A stretch of DNA of 64,000 nt, taken from positions 1 through 64,000 of the forward strand of contig CASEBV010000012.1 in assembly GCA_949286415.1 (NCBI GenBank). The letters run 5' to 3'. The notes below the pieces were generated by a model. The model was not told the origin of the DNA, did not search any database, and was given only the letters and a program-made list of their open reading frames with translations. The translations under genes were made by a program, and so were the position numbers. Within the stretch, counting starts at the first letter, position 1. The number at the start of each line of letters is the position of its first letter. This stretch comes from an uncultured Bacteroidales bacterium (GTDB lineage Bacteria > Bacteroidota > Bacteroidia > Bacteroidales > UBA932). Below, piece by piece: positions 53,732-62,492 of the stretch.

Positions 53732-54481
53732 ATGAGCGAAATATTGTTGGAAATAAAGGGCCTGAGGGCTTCTGTTGAGGAAAAGGAGATTCTCAAGGGA
53801 GTAGACCTGACTATACGCAGAGGCGAGGTTCATGCCATCATGGGCCCGAACGGAGCCGGAAAGAGCACTCTTTCTGCAGTGCTGGCAGGAAGGGAGAATT
53901 TTACCGTCACCGGCGGAAGTGTGACTTTTCTCGGAAAGGACTTGCTGAAGATGTCGCCTGAAGAACGCTCTTGGGCAGGTATTTTTCTCTCTTTCCAGTA
54001 TCCGGTGGAGATTCCCGGAGTGTCGATAACCAATTTCATGAAGACTGCGGTCAATGCCCATCGTCAGGCAAAGGGGCAGGAGCCTCTCCGCGCCGGCGAA
54101 TTTCTCAAGATGATGAAGGAAAAGATGGCGTTTGTGCAGATGAAGCCGGAGTTTTCGAAGAGAGAAGTCAATGTGGGCTTTTCCGGAGGAGAGAAGAAGC
54201 GCAATGAGATATTTCAGATGGCCATGCTTGACCCGGTGCTTTCTATCTTGGATGAGACAGACAGCGGGCTTGATGTGGATGCCCTCAGGATAGTGGCCAA
54301 CGGAGTGAATGCATTGCATACTCCTGAGAAGGCAGTGATAGTAATCACTCATTACCAGCGGCTTCTGGATTATATAGTCCCGGACTATGTGCATGTGCTC
54401 AAGGACGGCAGGATTGTCCGTTCCGCAGGCAAGGAGCTTGTGGCGGAAATAGAGGAGAAAGGCTATGACTCCATCAATTGA
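53732..54481 (+). CDS. sufC: Fe-S cluster assembly ATPase SufC
   Basis: SufC is the ABC-type ATPase of the SufBCD complex. The 249-residue protein has Walker A GPNGAGKST, the signature FSGGEKKRNEI, and Walker B with LDETDSGLD, the SufC-specific variant. It overlaps sufD by 17 bases, indicating translational coupling. Confidence 0.97.
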   Translation: MSEILLEIKGLRASVEEKEILKGVDLTIRRGEVHAIMGPNGAGKSTLSAVLAGRENFTVTGGSVTFLGKDLLKMSPEERSWAGIFLSFQYPVEIPGVSITNFMKTAVNAHRQAKGQEPLRAGEFLKMMKEKMAFVQMKPEFSKREVNVGFSGGEKKRNEIFQMAMLDPVLSILDETDSGLDVDALRIVANGVNALHTPEKAVIVITHYQRLLDYIVPDYVHVLKDGRIVRSAGKELVAEIEEKGYDSIN

Positions 54482-55184
54482 ACGGGAGGCTGTCATGGAG
54501 AATGTTATGCCGGCTGCCTGGGAGAATGTCAGGACTGTCACTGTTGCTCGGGGGGAGACTCTTGAGCGGGTATTCATGCTCAGGGATTCTTCTTGCGGGC
54601 TCCCGATGGAGCATCTTGTACTTGAAACGGGAGCCAGTGCCGATGTCACAGTTGTCGTGATGCCGGGTGTCAGCTGCGACATCAGGCTGACAGTGGATAT
54701 TGCGGGAGAGAATGCAGCCTGTTCCGTAAAGGGCATTTATCTTTGTCCGGGCGATGAGAAGGTCAGGATAGCGGTTGATATGAATCATCTTGTACCGCAC
54801 TGCTCTTCCCGCCAGATGTTCAAGGGAATTGCAGGCGGTTCCTCTGCAGTGGACTTCTATGGTAAAATCATAGTGGCTGCGGATGCCCAGAAGACGGAAG
54901 CCTATCAGGAAAACCACAGTCTCCTGCTGTCGGACAAGTCCAGGGTCAATACCAAACCTCAGCTTGAAATATATGCTGATGATGTGAAATGCTCTCACGG
55001 AGCTACCATCGGCAGACTGAATGAGCAGGAGCAGTTTTATATGCGTTCCCGCGGCATCACTCTCAGGGAAGCGCGTGTGCTCCAGATGATTTCATTCCTC
55101 TCCCCGGTATTTCATGATATGCCTGAATCCGCTGTCCGCGAGGAGATTGAGGAGGCCGTAGAAAAGGCCGTAAGACAGATGTGA
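54465..55184 (+). CDS. sufD: Short SufD
   Basis: SufD pairs with SufB and helps supply iron to the scaffold. At 239 residues this protein is little more than half of a typical SufD (about 420-450). The beta-helix core and C-terminal helix domain are present, including DDVKCSHGAT, whose Cys and His correspond to the conserved Cys358 and His360 of Escherichia coli SufD, and FYMRSRGI. The missing part is the N-terminal helical region. The frame is intact and coupled to sufC, so it looks functional rather than decayed. No sufS or sufE follows; ispE is next. Confidence 0.88.
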   Translation: MTPSIEREAVMENVMPAAWENVRTVTVARGETLERVFMLRDSSCGLPMEHLVLETGASADVTVVVMPGVSCDIRLTVDIAGENAACSVKGIYLCPGDEKVRIAVDMNHLVPHCSSRQMFKGIAGGSSAVDFYGKIIVAADAQKTEAYQENHSLLLSDKSRVNTKPQLEIYADDVKCSHGATIGRLNEQEQFYMRSRGITLREARVLQMISFLSPVFHDMPESAVREEIEEAVEKAVRQM

Positions 55185-55220
55185 CGTTTAAGGCAGATTT
55201 AACATTAGTGCAGCTGTGTC

Positions 55221-56111
55221 ATGACAGTATATCCTTGCGTAAAAGTGAATCTCGGGCTCAATGTCCTGCGGAAGCGTCCTGACGGATTCCACGACATCGA
55301 GACCCTGTTCGTCCCCTCCGGGGAATATCATGATGTGCTTGAAATTGTCTCGGGAGATGACTGGAGCCGGACTTCGGCGGCACTTTTTTCAAAATACGGA
55401 GTCCCTGGGCAAGACTCTCAGCGGATTGCAGGGGTCTGCTCCGGGCCACTTGTACAGGCAATTTCCGGTGACGGCAAGCTCATGATTACAATTGCCCGCA
55501 AGGAAGGAGTGGACTGGAATCCTCTTGATGACTTGTGTGCCAAGGCATACAGACTTCTGGACAAAGACTTCGGTCTTCCTCCCGTGAAAATCTTCCTTGA
55601 AAAACTCTCCCCGGTGGGTGCCGGGCTGGGCGGAGGTTCTGCCGATGCCGCATATACCCTCAGGGAGCTCAACAGACTTTTTTCTCTCGGCCTGGATGAT
55701 GCCGCTATGGCTTCGTATGCCTCCCGTCTTGGCAGTGACTGCGCGTTTTTCGTCTATGGAAAGCCTATGTTCGGAGAAGGGAGGGGCGAGATTCTTTCAG
55801 ACTTTCCTCTGCCTGTCCTTGAGTCATTTGACTTGAAGATAATTGCACCTGAAGGAATATCCGTATCCACAGCGGATGCGTACAGGGGCATCTGTCCCGG
55901 GATTCCTTCTGTCGCGCTCAGGGAAGTGCTTTCTATGCCGGTGCAGGACTGGAAGTCTCTTCTTGTCAATGATTTTGAGCGGACAGTCTTTGCTCTGCAT
56001 CCTGAACTTGCGGCAATAAAGCAATCTCTTTATGATTCAGGCGCCATATACGCATCAATGTCAGGCAGCGGTTCGGCTCTGTTTGCCTTATATGAGAAAT
56101 CCGGCCAGTGA
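55221..56111 (+). CDS. ispE: 4-diphosphocytidyl-2-C-methyl-D-erythritol kinase
   Basis: IspE phosphorylates an intermediate of the MEP isoprenoid pathway, whose later enzymes IspG and IspH need Fe-S clusters, which may explain its place behind suf genes. The 296-residue GHMP kinase has the ATP-binding motif PVGAGLGGGSADAA near residues 133-146 and the C-terminal MSGSGSALFALY. Length is normal. Confidence 0.95.
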   Translation: MTVYPCVKVNLGLNVLRKRPDGFHDIETLFVPSGEYHDVLEIVSGDDWSRTSAALFSKYGVPGQDSQRIAGVCSGPLVQAISGDGKLMITIARKEGVDWNPLDDLCAKAYRLLDKDFGLPPVKIFLEKLSPVGAGLGGGSADAAYTLRELNRLFSLGLDDAAMASYASRLGSDCAFFVYGKPMFGEGRGEILSDFPLPVLESFDLKIIAPEGISVSTADAYRGICPGIPSVALREVLSMPVQDWKSLLVNDFERTVFALHPELAAIKQSLYDSGAIYASMSGSGSALFALYEKSGQ

Positions 56112-56117
56112 CAATAA

Positions 56118-56190
56118 AAAAGAGAAAAAATTGCAAAAAAGAGAAAAATGGGGTGAAGTCTCTGAATCTGGGGTGAAAGATTTGGGGACT
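56118..56190. repeat. A-rich repeat shared with 59638-59700 (copy 1)
   Basis: A 36-base block here matches the block starting near 59640 at about 30 positions (A-runs followed by GAAAAATGKGGYGAA), and similarity continues weakly for another 30 bases up to a TTTG element. In copy 2 that element is a full -7 promoter match (TAAATTTG); here it reads AAGATTTG. It may be a related promoter region or a second dispersed repeat. Confidence 0.4.
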
Positions 56191-56292
56191 TATTTCTTTT
56201 GTTGTTCTTTTGTTCCGGCATTATGACGGGCGGCCGCATGTCGGCAGACGGGGACCGGACATTATCGGAAAATATTGTGAGGAGATTTTATT

Positions 56293-57516
56293 ATGAGGGG
56301 AGGATTCTTATTCGGGCTGTCGGCAGGATGTGTCTGTCTGGCATCTGTCCTGGCTGTATCATGCGGAACAATGGAGATTGACAGAATCCCGCTTGGGGAA
56401 GGGCATCAGTCAGATACCCTGCAGCAGCCCTCCGAGGAAAAGGTCAGGCATCTGTATGTGACGGGCGTGGAGTATCCGGAAGGTTATGACTGGCATTCTG
56501 ACAAGGATTATGGACATGTGGCGTGCACACTCTTTCTTATGAAAGGGGATGAGAGGATTCTTGAGATCCCGGTGGGCGATGAAATTTTCGTGTCTCCGGA
56601 TCATGATATGCACAGATGTGTCGACGGTCATGTTTATACGGACTATTCTACGGATACGGAGACAATCATCAAGAAAGACGGGGAAGAACTTTTCAGATAT
56701 CCCGACAGGGAGATGATATGCGGCTTTCAGGTTCAGGGGGAAGATGTGTATACTTTGGGGGTACCCAGAAACGGTGACGGGTGGACATACCGTGTCAACG
56801 GCAAGATTCTCATGGTCAAGACAGCCGGCTATCTCATGACCGGGCTCGGGAATGACAGGGGGAATTTCTGGTTCGCGTATGTGGATCCGATAGAGAATGC
56901 CGGAAAGAGATGTTATCTGGCGGTCAACGGGTCATCTGTCCCGGTCGGGACTGCGCAGGACATAGAGACGGTGGACGACATCCTTCTGTATGACGGGAAG
57001 ATATATTATGCGGCGAGGGTGACGGGGATGCCGCAGCATCTTGTCTATGCCGGAGATGAAGCCTATGCCGTGGAGCTCGAATCGGCGGATGAATCGCGGG
57101 ACTGCAGGGTGCATTATGACGGGGGAATAATTTATGTCACGGGCAAGAAATGCTATTGGGGAATAGGCGAATATGAGACTCTGTGGGAGGATTTCATGTC
57201 AGTGTTCAACTATCCGGGCAAAAAGGAAATGCAATATTGCGTAGACGGTGACAGAATGAATTATGTCCTTATGGGACAGGATAATGATGACAGGGATTAT
57301 GTCAGTGTCTTCAAGAATTGCATTTATGTTGAGCTGGGTGATGACATCAAATACAATTACATGTCCCTGGGACGCCAGTGCGTGTGTGCTGAAGACGGGC
57401 ATCTGTATGTCGCCCTGCATCCGAGGCAGTCAGGCCGGAATCCGGCACTTTTATCGGATGATGTGGTGAAAGTGTATGATTTCAACGGCTATTTTACTTC
57501 CGTGTCAGTATGGTGA
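56293..57516 (+). CDS. Hypothetical lipoprotein, 407 residues
   Basis: It has a lipoprotein signal with lipobox Cys24 and then a beta-rich body with repeated aromatic-Gly-Asp segments every 40-50 residues (for example DGKIYYAAR and DGGIIYVTGK), which resembles a beta-propeller, though I cannot assign a family. There are several cysteines in the mature part. It stands alone, downstream of ispE and convergent with tsaE. Confidence 0.65.
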   Translation: MRGGFLFGLSAGCVCLASVLAVSCGTMEIDRIPLGEGHQSDTLQQPSEEKVRHLYVTGVEYPEGYDWHSDKDYGHVACTLFLMKGDERILEIPVGDEIFVSPDHDMHRCVDGHVYTDYSTDTETIIKKDGEELFRYPDREMICGFQVQGEDVYTLGVPRNGDGWTYRVNGKILMVKTAGYLMTGLGNDRGNFWFAYVDPIENAGKRCYLAVNGSSVPVGTAQDIETVDDILLYDGKIYYAARVTGMPQHLVYAGDEAYAVELESADESRDCRVHYDGGIIYVTGKKCYWGIGEYETLWEDFMSVFNYPGKKEMQYCVDGDRMNYVLMGQDNDDRDYVSVFKNCIYVELGDDIKYNYMSLGRQCVCAEDGHLYVALHPRQSGRNPALLSDDVVKVYDFNGYFTSVSVW

Positions 57517-57538
57517 TTCTGCCGGACGCGCCCCGTAA

Positions 57539-57991
57539 TCAGTTCTGCGGTGCGCTGCCATCATCCCATGATACAGTCCTTGACATGTCCGGGTTGACTG
57601 TTATCAAGACGCGGAGAGTTTCTTCCGGAAGAAGCTCCTCAATGTTTTCCGGCCATTCGATGAGGCATAGCGCACCGCTGTAAAGATAGTCGTCAAGCCC
57701 GATGTCAATGGCTTCGGTCAATCTGGAGATGCGATAGAAATCGAAGTGATATACTGGCTCTCCCGAGTCTGTCCTGTACTCGTTGATGATGGTAAATGTC
57801 GGGGAGCATACGGGGTCCTGTACCCCAAGACAGCTGCAGATGGCCGTAGTGAAGGTCGTTTTACCGGCTCCCATAGGGGCGAAAAATGCAATTATTCTGT
57901 TGTCCCCGATTTTCCGGAGAAATTCTTCGGCGGCTCTTTTGAGGTCTGATGTGTCCCTGATTATGACTTCCTGTTTCATTCCGATTGTCAT
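57539..57991 (-). CDS. tsaE: tRNA threonylcarbamoyladenosine biosynthesis ATPase TsaE
   Basis: TsaE is the ATPase that supports t6A modification of tRNA together with TsaB and TsaD. From 57991 the protein has 150 residues, with the P-loop APMGAGKTT near residues 38-46, the SPTFTIINEY segment, and HFDFYR, the family's Walker B-like region. The frame extends to 58054, but the promoter element at 58043-58050 lies over that part. Met at 57979 is a second possible start. Confidence 0.93.
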   Translation of the reverse strand: MTIGMKQEVIIRDTSDLKRAAEEFLRKIGDNRIIAFFAPMGAGKTTFTTAICSCLGVQDPVCSPTFTIINEYRTDSGEPVYHFDFYRISRLTEAIDIGLDDYLYSGALCLIEWPENIEELLPEETLRVLITVNPDMSRTVSWDDGSAPQN

Positions 57992-58042
57992 TTTGTCGGC
58001 CTGGCCTCCGTCCGGATGAACGGCAGGGCGGAGTTTCAGGGA

Positions 58043-58050
58043 CAAAAGTA
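58043..58050 (-). promoter_or_regulatory. -7 promoter element of tsaE
   Basis: The minus strand reads TACTTTTG, matching TAnnTTTG, about 52 bases before the ATG at 57991; it rules out the longer start. Confidence 0.5.
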
Positions 58051-58070
58051 GCAAAAATCCGCCGTATTCG

Positions 58071-59609
58071 TCAGAACATCGTCAGGCTTTTGTCAAGAAA
58101 TCTGTAGCCGGCCGCCTCACTGATATGCCTGATGGAAATGTCGGTCTCTTTGTTCAGGTCGGCTATTGTCCTGGCGAGTTTCAGTATTCTTGAACATGCG
58201 CGGGCGGAAAATCCGGATTGCTCAGACAGCCTGAGCAGGAAATTCTCGGTGTCGGGGGACAGCCTGCAATACTTTTCTGTGAGTTTTGTGTCCATTTCCG
58301 CATTGCAGAAGATCCCTTCGCCGGCAAACCGTTTCTTCTGGATTTCTTTGGCGGCGGCGACTCTTTCTGCAATTATGTCGCTGGGCTCGCCCTTGTCCCT
58401 CTTGAGCAATTTCCTCCTGTCTGCCGGATGTATCCACAGGTGTATGTCTATCCTGTCCGCAAGCGGACCAGAAAGTCGCGCCAGATAGGCTTCTCTTCTG
58501 CCCGGGGTGCATCTGCATCTGTCGCCTTCTCCATAGTATCCGCAGGGACATGGATTGGTGGCGGCGACCAGCATGAATGATGCGGGATATTCAATTTTGG
58601 ACCGAAGTCTTGATACGGTTACTTTTCTGTCTTCCAAGGGGCCTCTGAGCGCCTCCATGGTTTTTCTCGGCATCTCAAGAAATTCGTCAAGAAACAGAAT
58701 CCCGTTGTGGGCAAGTGATACTTCTCCCGGCATTATGTAGTCTGTGCCTCCTCCGAGAAGGGCTGTCAGGGATGTGCTGTGGTGCGGAGCCCGGAACGGC
58801 CTCCTCTTCATAAGTCCTGCCGAAAGGCCGCTTTTGCCGGCGACAGAATATATCATGCCGGTCTGCAGGGCCTCATCTCTGTCCATTTCTGGCATTATGC
58901 CCGGAATCGCCTTTGCAAGGGAACTCTTTCCCGAGCCCGGAGGTCCTATCATTATGACATTATGACCTCCTGCGGCAGCTGTTTCCAGTCCCCGTTTGGC
59001 CCCTTCCTGTCCGTAAATGTCCGCAAAGTCCGCCGTGCACCTGTCTTCTTTCTGCGCGGCATGCACAGGATTCATGTTCCGGACAAGCAGATGGCCGCAT
59101 TCCATGCCGGAAACAATCTGTATTACTTCAGAAAGCGTTGTCACCCCGAATACCGGCAGAGGATTGTATCCGATTGTTTCCATTGCCGATTCGGCGGGAA
59201 GGATACAGCCTTTCAGTCCCATTTCCGCCGACAGTTCTACAATAGGCAGGGCCCCCGGGACTTTCCTGACGGACCCGTCAAGCCCCAGTTCTCCCATCAT
59301 CAGATATGCAGACAGTTCAGGAAGATACTCCTGAGCTGAGACGGCAATGATGCCTGCCGCTATTGCCAGGTCGTAGCCGCTGCCTTTCTTCTTTATGTCT
59401 GCCGGGGCGAGGTTGATGACGATTTTCTTCCCGGGAATCCTGTATCCGAGAAACTGCAGGGCCGATATGGTTCTCGTGAGACTTTCTTTTACCGCCATGT
59501 CTGCCAGTCCGGTGAGATGTATGCCTATTCCCGATGTCATGTCCACTTCTACGGTTACCGGTATGGCCTTTATTCCCAGACATCTGGCTCCGAAAACATT
59601 TGTAATCAT
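58071..59609 (-). CDS. YifB/ComM family Mg-chelatase-like AAA+ ATPase
   Basis: ComM-type proteins are hexameric helicases that promote branch migration during natural transformation; in species without known competence the role is unclear. From Met at 59609 the protein has 512 residues: an N-terminal Lon-protease-like domain (about 15-170), the AAA+ domain with Walker A GPPGSGKS at 222-229, the FLDEFLEMPR Walker B region, a zinc-type cluster CPCGYYGEGDRCRC, and the C-terminal lid domain. An alternative start eight codons upstream (59633) is possible. Confidence 0.92.
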   Translation of the reverse strand: MITNVFGARCLGIKAIPVTVEVDMTSGIGIHLTGLADMAVKESLTRTISALQFLGYRIPGKKIVINLAPADIKKKGSGYDLAIAAGIIAVSAQEYLPELSAYLMMGELGLDGSVRKVPGALPIVELSAEMGLKGCILPAESAMETIGYNPLPVFGVTTLSEVIQIVSGMECGHLLVRNMNPVHAAQKEDRCTADFADIYGQEGAKRGLETAAAGGHNVIMIGPPGSGKSSLAKAIPGIMPEMDRDEALQTGMIYSVAGKSGLSAGLMKRRPFRAPHHSTSLTALLGGGTDYIMPGEVSLAHNGILFLDEFLEMPRKTMEALRGPLEDRKVTVSRLRSKIEYPASFMLVAATNPCPCGYYGEGDRCRCTPGRREAYLARLSGPLADRIDIHLWIHPADRRKLLKRDKGEPSDIIAERVAAAKEIQKKRFAGEGIFCNAEMDTKLTEKYCRLSPDTENFLLRLSEQSGFSARACSRILKLARTIADLNKETDISIRHISEAAGYRFLDKSLTMF

Positions 59610-59637
59610 GATTTTTTCCTCAAATATCCGCACTTGA

Positions 59638-59700
59638 AAAAGAAAAAATCGCCAAAAAGGGAAAAATGTGGCGAAATAAATGAAAGTGTTTCTAAATTTG
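59638..59700. repeat. A-rich repeat shared with 56118-56190 (copy 2), containing the mlaE promoter
   Basis: It begins with runs of A, contains a 5-bp inverted repeat TCGCC/GGCGA, and ends in the -7 promoter element TAAATTTG at 59693-59700. Confidence 0.4.
59693..59700 (+). promoter_or_regulatory. -7 promoter element of mlaE-mlaF
   Basis: TAAATTTG matches TAnnTTTG. It ends only 8 bases before the ATG at 59709, so the transcript would have a leader of just a few bases. Confidence 0.5.
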
Positions 59701-59708
59701 CATACAGT

Positions 59709-60455
59709 ATGCTAAAGAGATTTTTGGAATCAGTCGGCAGTTACTGTCTTTTTCTGAGGATGGTGTTCCGCAAGCCGGAGAAATGGAGGATTTTCTGGAA
59801 ACAGTTTGTCATAGAGACTGACAAACTGATAATCTCTTCTATTCTCATTGTGGGGGTCATTTCTCTGTTCATCGGCGGAGTGCTGGTCATACAGACGGCG
59901 TCAAACATGTCAAATCCCATGCTTGACAGGATGCTTGTGGGCTACATGGTCCGCGAGACTCTTGTGCTGGAGTTCTGTTCGACCGTGGTCGCCCTGATAC
60001 TGGCCGGCAAAATGGGATCGAACATAGCCTCTGAAATCGGCAGCATGCGCATTTCCGGCCAGATTGATGCCATGGACATGATGGGAGTCAATTCCGCAGG
60101 TTTTCTCGTCCTCCCGAAGGTCATGTCGGCCACATTGCTCAGTCCTCTTCTGATGATGTTCAGCTTTGTCCTCGGTCTGCTCGGCGGCTGGGGCGTAGTC
60201 GAATTGACGGAGATTATCCCGGCATCAAAATACATTACGGGCATCAAGTATGCCTATAATGGCTTTTATGTGGTCTACAGCGGCTTCAAGATGGCGCTTT
60301 TCTGTTTTCTGATATCCTCCATATCCGCGTACAACGGCTATTATGCTGCCGGCGGTTCCCTCGGAGTGGGGGAATCAAGCACGAAATCCATAGTGATTAC
60401 CAGCATCCTGATACTTCTGTTTGACCTCATTGTCACTCAGCTGATGCTTTATTGA
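59709..60455 (+). CDS. mlaE: MlaE-type lipid transport permease
   Basis: MlaE is the membrane permease of ABC systems that move phospholipids between the two membranes. The 248-residue protein starts MLKRFLESVG, as family members do, and has about five to six hydrophobic helices with the conserved EIGSMRISGQIDAMDMMGV loop near residues 105-125 that contacts the ATPase. mlaF overlaps downstream. An MCE-domain partner (MlaD) is not in the window. The frame extends upstream to 59517 over the promoter and yifB start, which is not coding. Confidence 0.92.
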   Translation: MLKRFLESVGSYCLFLRMVFRKPEKWRIFWKQFVIETDKLIISSILIVGVISLFIGGVLVIQTASNMSNPMLDRMLVGYMVRETLVLEFCSTVVALILAGKMGSNIASEIGSMRISGQIDAMDMMGVNSAGFLVLPKVMSATLLSPLLMMFSFVLGLLGGWGVVELTEIIPASKYITGIKYAYNGFYVVYSGFKMALFCFLISSISAYNGYYAAGGSLGVGESSTKSIVITSILILLFDLIVTQLMLY

Positions 60456-60466
60456 GAAGACCGGTT

Positions 60467-61210
60467 ATGATAAAGGTGGAACATCTGTACAAAAGTTTCG
60501 GTGACCTTCATGTCCTGAAGGACATCTGCCTTGATTTTGAGCCAGGGAAGTGCAACATGATAATAGGAGCCAGCGGGTCCGGCAAGACTGTCCTTCTCAA
60601 GAATCTCATCGGCCTCATGTCCCCCGATTCGGGCGAAATATGGTATGGCGGGCAGAAACTCTCTGAAATGGACTACGATGAGAAAAAGGCGCTGCGTCAG
60701 AAAATAGGTGTCCTTTTTCAGGGCAGCGCCCTGTTTGACTTTGAGACAGTCCTGGGCAATGTCATGTTCCCGATGAATTTCTTTACGGACTGGACCCGGG
60801 CGCAGAAGATTGAGCGGGCAAAATTCTGTCTGGACAGAGTGAATGTAAAGGGGGCGGACGACAGGTATCCGAGCGAACTCAGCGGAGGGATGCAGAAGAG
60901 GGTCGGCATTGCGAGGGCCATTGCACTGAATCCGGATTTCCTCTTCTGCGACGAGCCGAATTCCGGACTTGATCCCTATACCTCAAATCTCATCGACAAG
61001 CTGATACACGGGATAACCGAAGAATACAATATCACTACGGTGATAAATACGCATGACATGAATTCAATGCTTGAGATAGGAGACAACATTGAATTTTTAT
61101 ACAACGGCTCGATATTGTGGAAAGGGGACCGTCATTCAATTCTTGGAACTGACTGCTCGGAACTCCGGACTTTCGTCGGGGCCAATGTGCTGGCAAGGAA
61201 CATTATCTGA
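60467..61210 (+). CDS. mlaF: MlaF-type ABC transporter ATP-binding protein
   Basis: The ATPase that powers the MlaE permease. The 247-residue protein has Walker A GASGSGKT, signature LSGGMQKRVGIARA and Walker B LFCDEPNSGLDP. The ATG at 60467 lies 11 bases after the mlaE stop; a TTG at 60452 would overlap mlaE. Its end overlaps the convergent anti-sigma gene by 8 bases. Confidence 0.94.
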   Translation: MIKVEHLYKSFGDLHVLKDICLDFEPGKCNMIIGASGSGKTVLLKNLIGLMSPDSGEIWYGGQKLSEMDYDEKKALRQKIGVLFQGSALFDFETVLGNVMFPMNFFTDWTRAQKIERAKFCLDRVNVKGADDRYPSELSGGMQKRVGIARAIALNPDFLFCDEPNSGLDPYTSNLIDKLIHGITEEYNITTVINTHDMNSMLEIGDNIEFLYNGSILWKGDRHSILGTDCSELRTFVGANVLARNII

Positions 61211-62492
61211 ACCTTATCCTCAGTCCGGCCTCGAAACTCAGCATAAGCGGCTGTACTGTTCTGATGCTTTTCGGCTGCCTGCTTTCGAAGTAATATCTTA
61301 CACTCGGGTCAATGTACAGTCCGAATCTGTCCGCAAGTAAGAATTCGACTCCAATGCCGGCATTTGCAGACATCTGGACTCCGGGGCTTTTCCCTCTCCA
61401 TGTGATGCTGCGGTCCGGTGTGTCAATGAGATAGGTGTCGCTGACGCATTTTTCCACGGCGCCGCCTGCATATGCATAGAAATTGAAGAAATCCCCGCTT
61501 GCTATGCTGAAATAGACATTTACCGGTATTCCTATGTAATGTTGGTCGTTACGGATGTCCGAGTCGGAGAATGCCTTCCCGTTTCCGTCATAATATGCTC
61601 CGGAGAATCTTCTCGTGAGATATGACCAGTTGACTCCGGCTCCAAGAGACCATCTTTTGGTGAAAGATATTTTGGCTCCGACCCCGAATGAAAGAGGGAT
61701 ACCGTATGAAGTGGCCATGTCTTCACGGACTTCATTTCTGGGGATGACACCCGCACTCTGCATCGGTGCACTGTTTCTCCCGCCTTTGCTCCCGGAATTG
61801 TTGCTTATTGCATTCCCGAAGACGGACAATGCCACATCCGGCTTCTTCCGTGCCGGGGTCCGCTCAGCCGACAACGCTCCTGACCAGTCGTCTTCCGTGC
61901 CGGCGCCGCCGCCTTCTGTCATGAAGTCCCGGCTGTTGTCCTGCACTGCCGTGTCCTGATGTTCGATTTTGCCCTGCTGCTCAGTTTTGCCCTGCTGCTC
62001 AGTTTTGTTCTGCAGTTCGGTTTTGTCCTGCTGCCCATTACCCTCCTGCTGCTCTTCCGCATCTGTCTGCTTGTTCTTGCCTCCGTCTGCCGGGGCGTCA
62101 CTGCCGGTCTGTCCTGCGGTTGTCCCGCTGACGGGTTCATATGAGTCTATGGACTGCGGGATGAATTGTCCGGAGATGACGGATTCATTTTCCTCTTCGG
62201 AGCGGATGACAGGGGCGGGACTTTCCGTAAGGATCCGGACATCTCCGTCAGGCGGGACTATGCCGATGCCTCCGCTGCCATTGTCCGGCATCCGGGTGAA
62301 GACAGCAACGGCGGCAACAGCAGCTGCTGCGGCTGATACAGCAGCTGCGCTGATCCATCTGATGGCGGCTTTCCGTCTGCCAGTGTCCATCCTGCCTTGA
62401 ATGGCATTCCAGACCCGGTCAGGGACTTCTTCCCGGCCGCTCTCCAGTATGGATTTTATCTCCTTGTCAAATATGTTGTCGTCTTCATGCAT
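61203..62492 (-). CDS. Anti-sigma-like protein with one membrane helix, repeat linker and beta-barrel domain
   Basis: The 429-residue protein has a cytoplasmic N-terminal region of about 40 residues with a helical RVWNAIQGRM segment like anti-sigma factors, one Ala-rich membrane helix (about 44-66), a long polar linker (about 67-245) rich in Gln, Lys, Glu and Gly with an 18-base tandem repeat, and a C-terminal domain (about 250-429) of amphipathic strands ending in RIRFR, typical of small outer-membrane barrels. It overlaps the ECF sigma gene by 8 bases. I infer an anti-sigma factor that reaches from cytoplasm to outer membrane, like the dual membrane-spanning (Dma) anti-sigmas reported in Bacteroides thetaiotaomicron. 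Confidence 0.8.
   Translation of the reverse strand: MHEDDNIFDKEIKSILESGREEVPDRVWNAIQGRMDTGRRKAAIRWISAAAVSAAAAAVAAVAVFTRMPDNGSGGIGIVPPDGDVRILTESPAPVIRSEEENESVISGQFIPQSIDSYEPVSGTTAGQTGSDAPADGGKNKQTDAEEQQEGNGQQDKTELQNKTEQQGKTEQQGKIEHQDTAVQDNSRDFMTEGGGAGTEDDWSGALSAERTPARKKPDVALSVFGNAISNNSGSKGGRNSAPMQSAGVIPRNEVREDMATSYGIPLSFGVGAKISFTKRWSLGAGVNWSYLTRRFSGAYYDGNGKAFSDSDIRNDQHYIGIPVNVYFSIASGDFFNFYAYAGGAVEKCVSDTYLIDTPDRSITWRGKSPGVQMSANAGIGVEFLLADRFGLYIDPSVRYYFESRQPKSIRTVQPLMLSFEAGLRIRFR
61964..62035. repeat. Four tandem 18-base repeats in the anti-sigma linker
   Basis: Units at 61964-61981, 61982-61999, 62000-62017 and 62018-62035 share the pattern (C/N)(A/G)NTTTTGYYCTGCNGYY; the second differs little from the first. 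They encode a six-residue unit of the type KTEQQG. Copy changes keep the frame and would alter linker length. Confidence 0.8.

Noticed and set aside
59517..59708. N-terminal extension of mlaE back to 59517
   Set aside because: It runs over the yifB start region and the promoter; the sequence is Lys-rich and unlike MlaE.
61964..62035. 18-base repeats as a CRISPR or mobile element end
   Set aside because: There are no spacers and the repeats are in frame within the anti-sigma linker.
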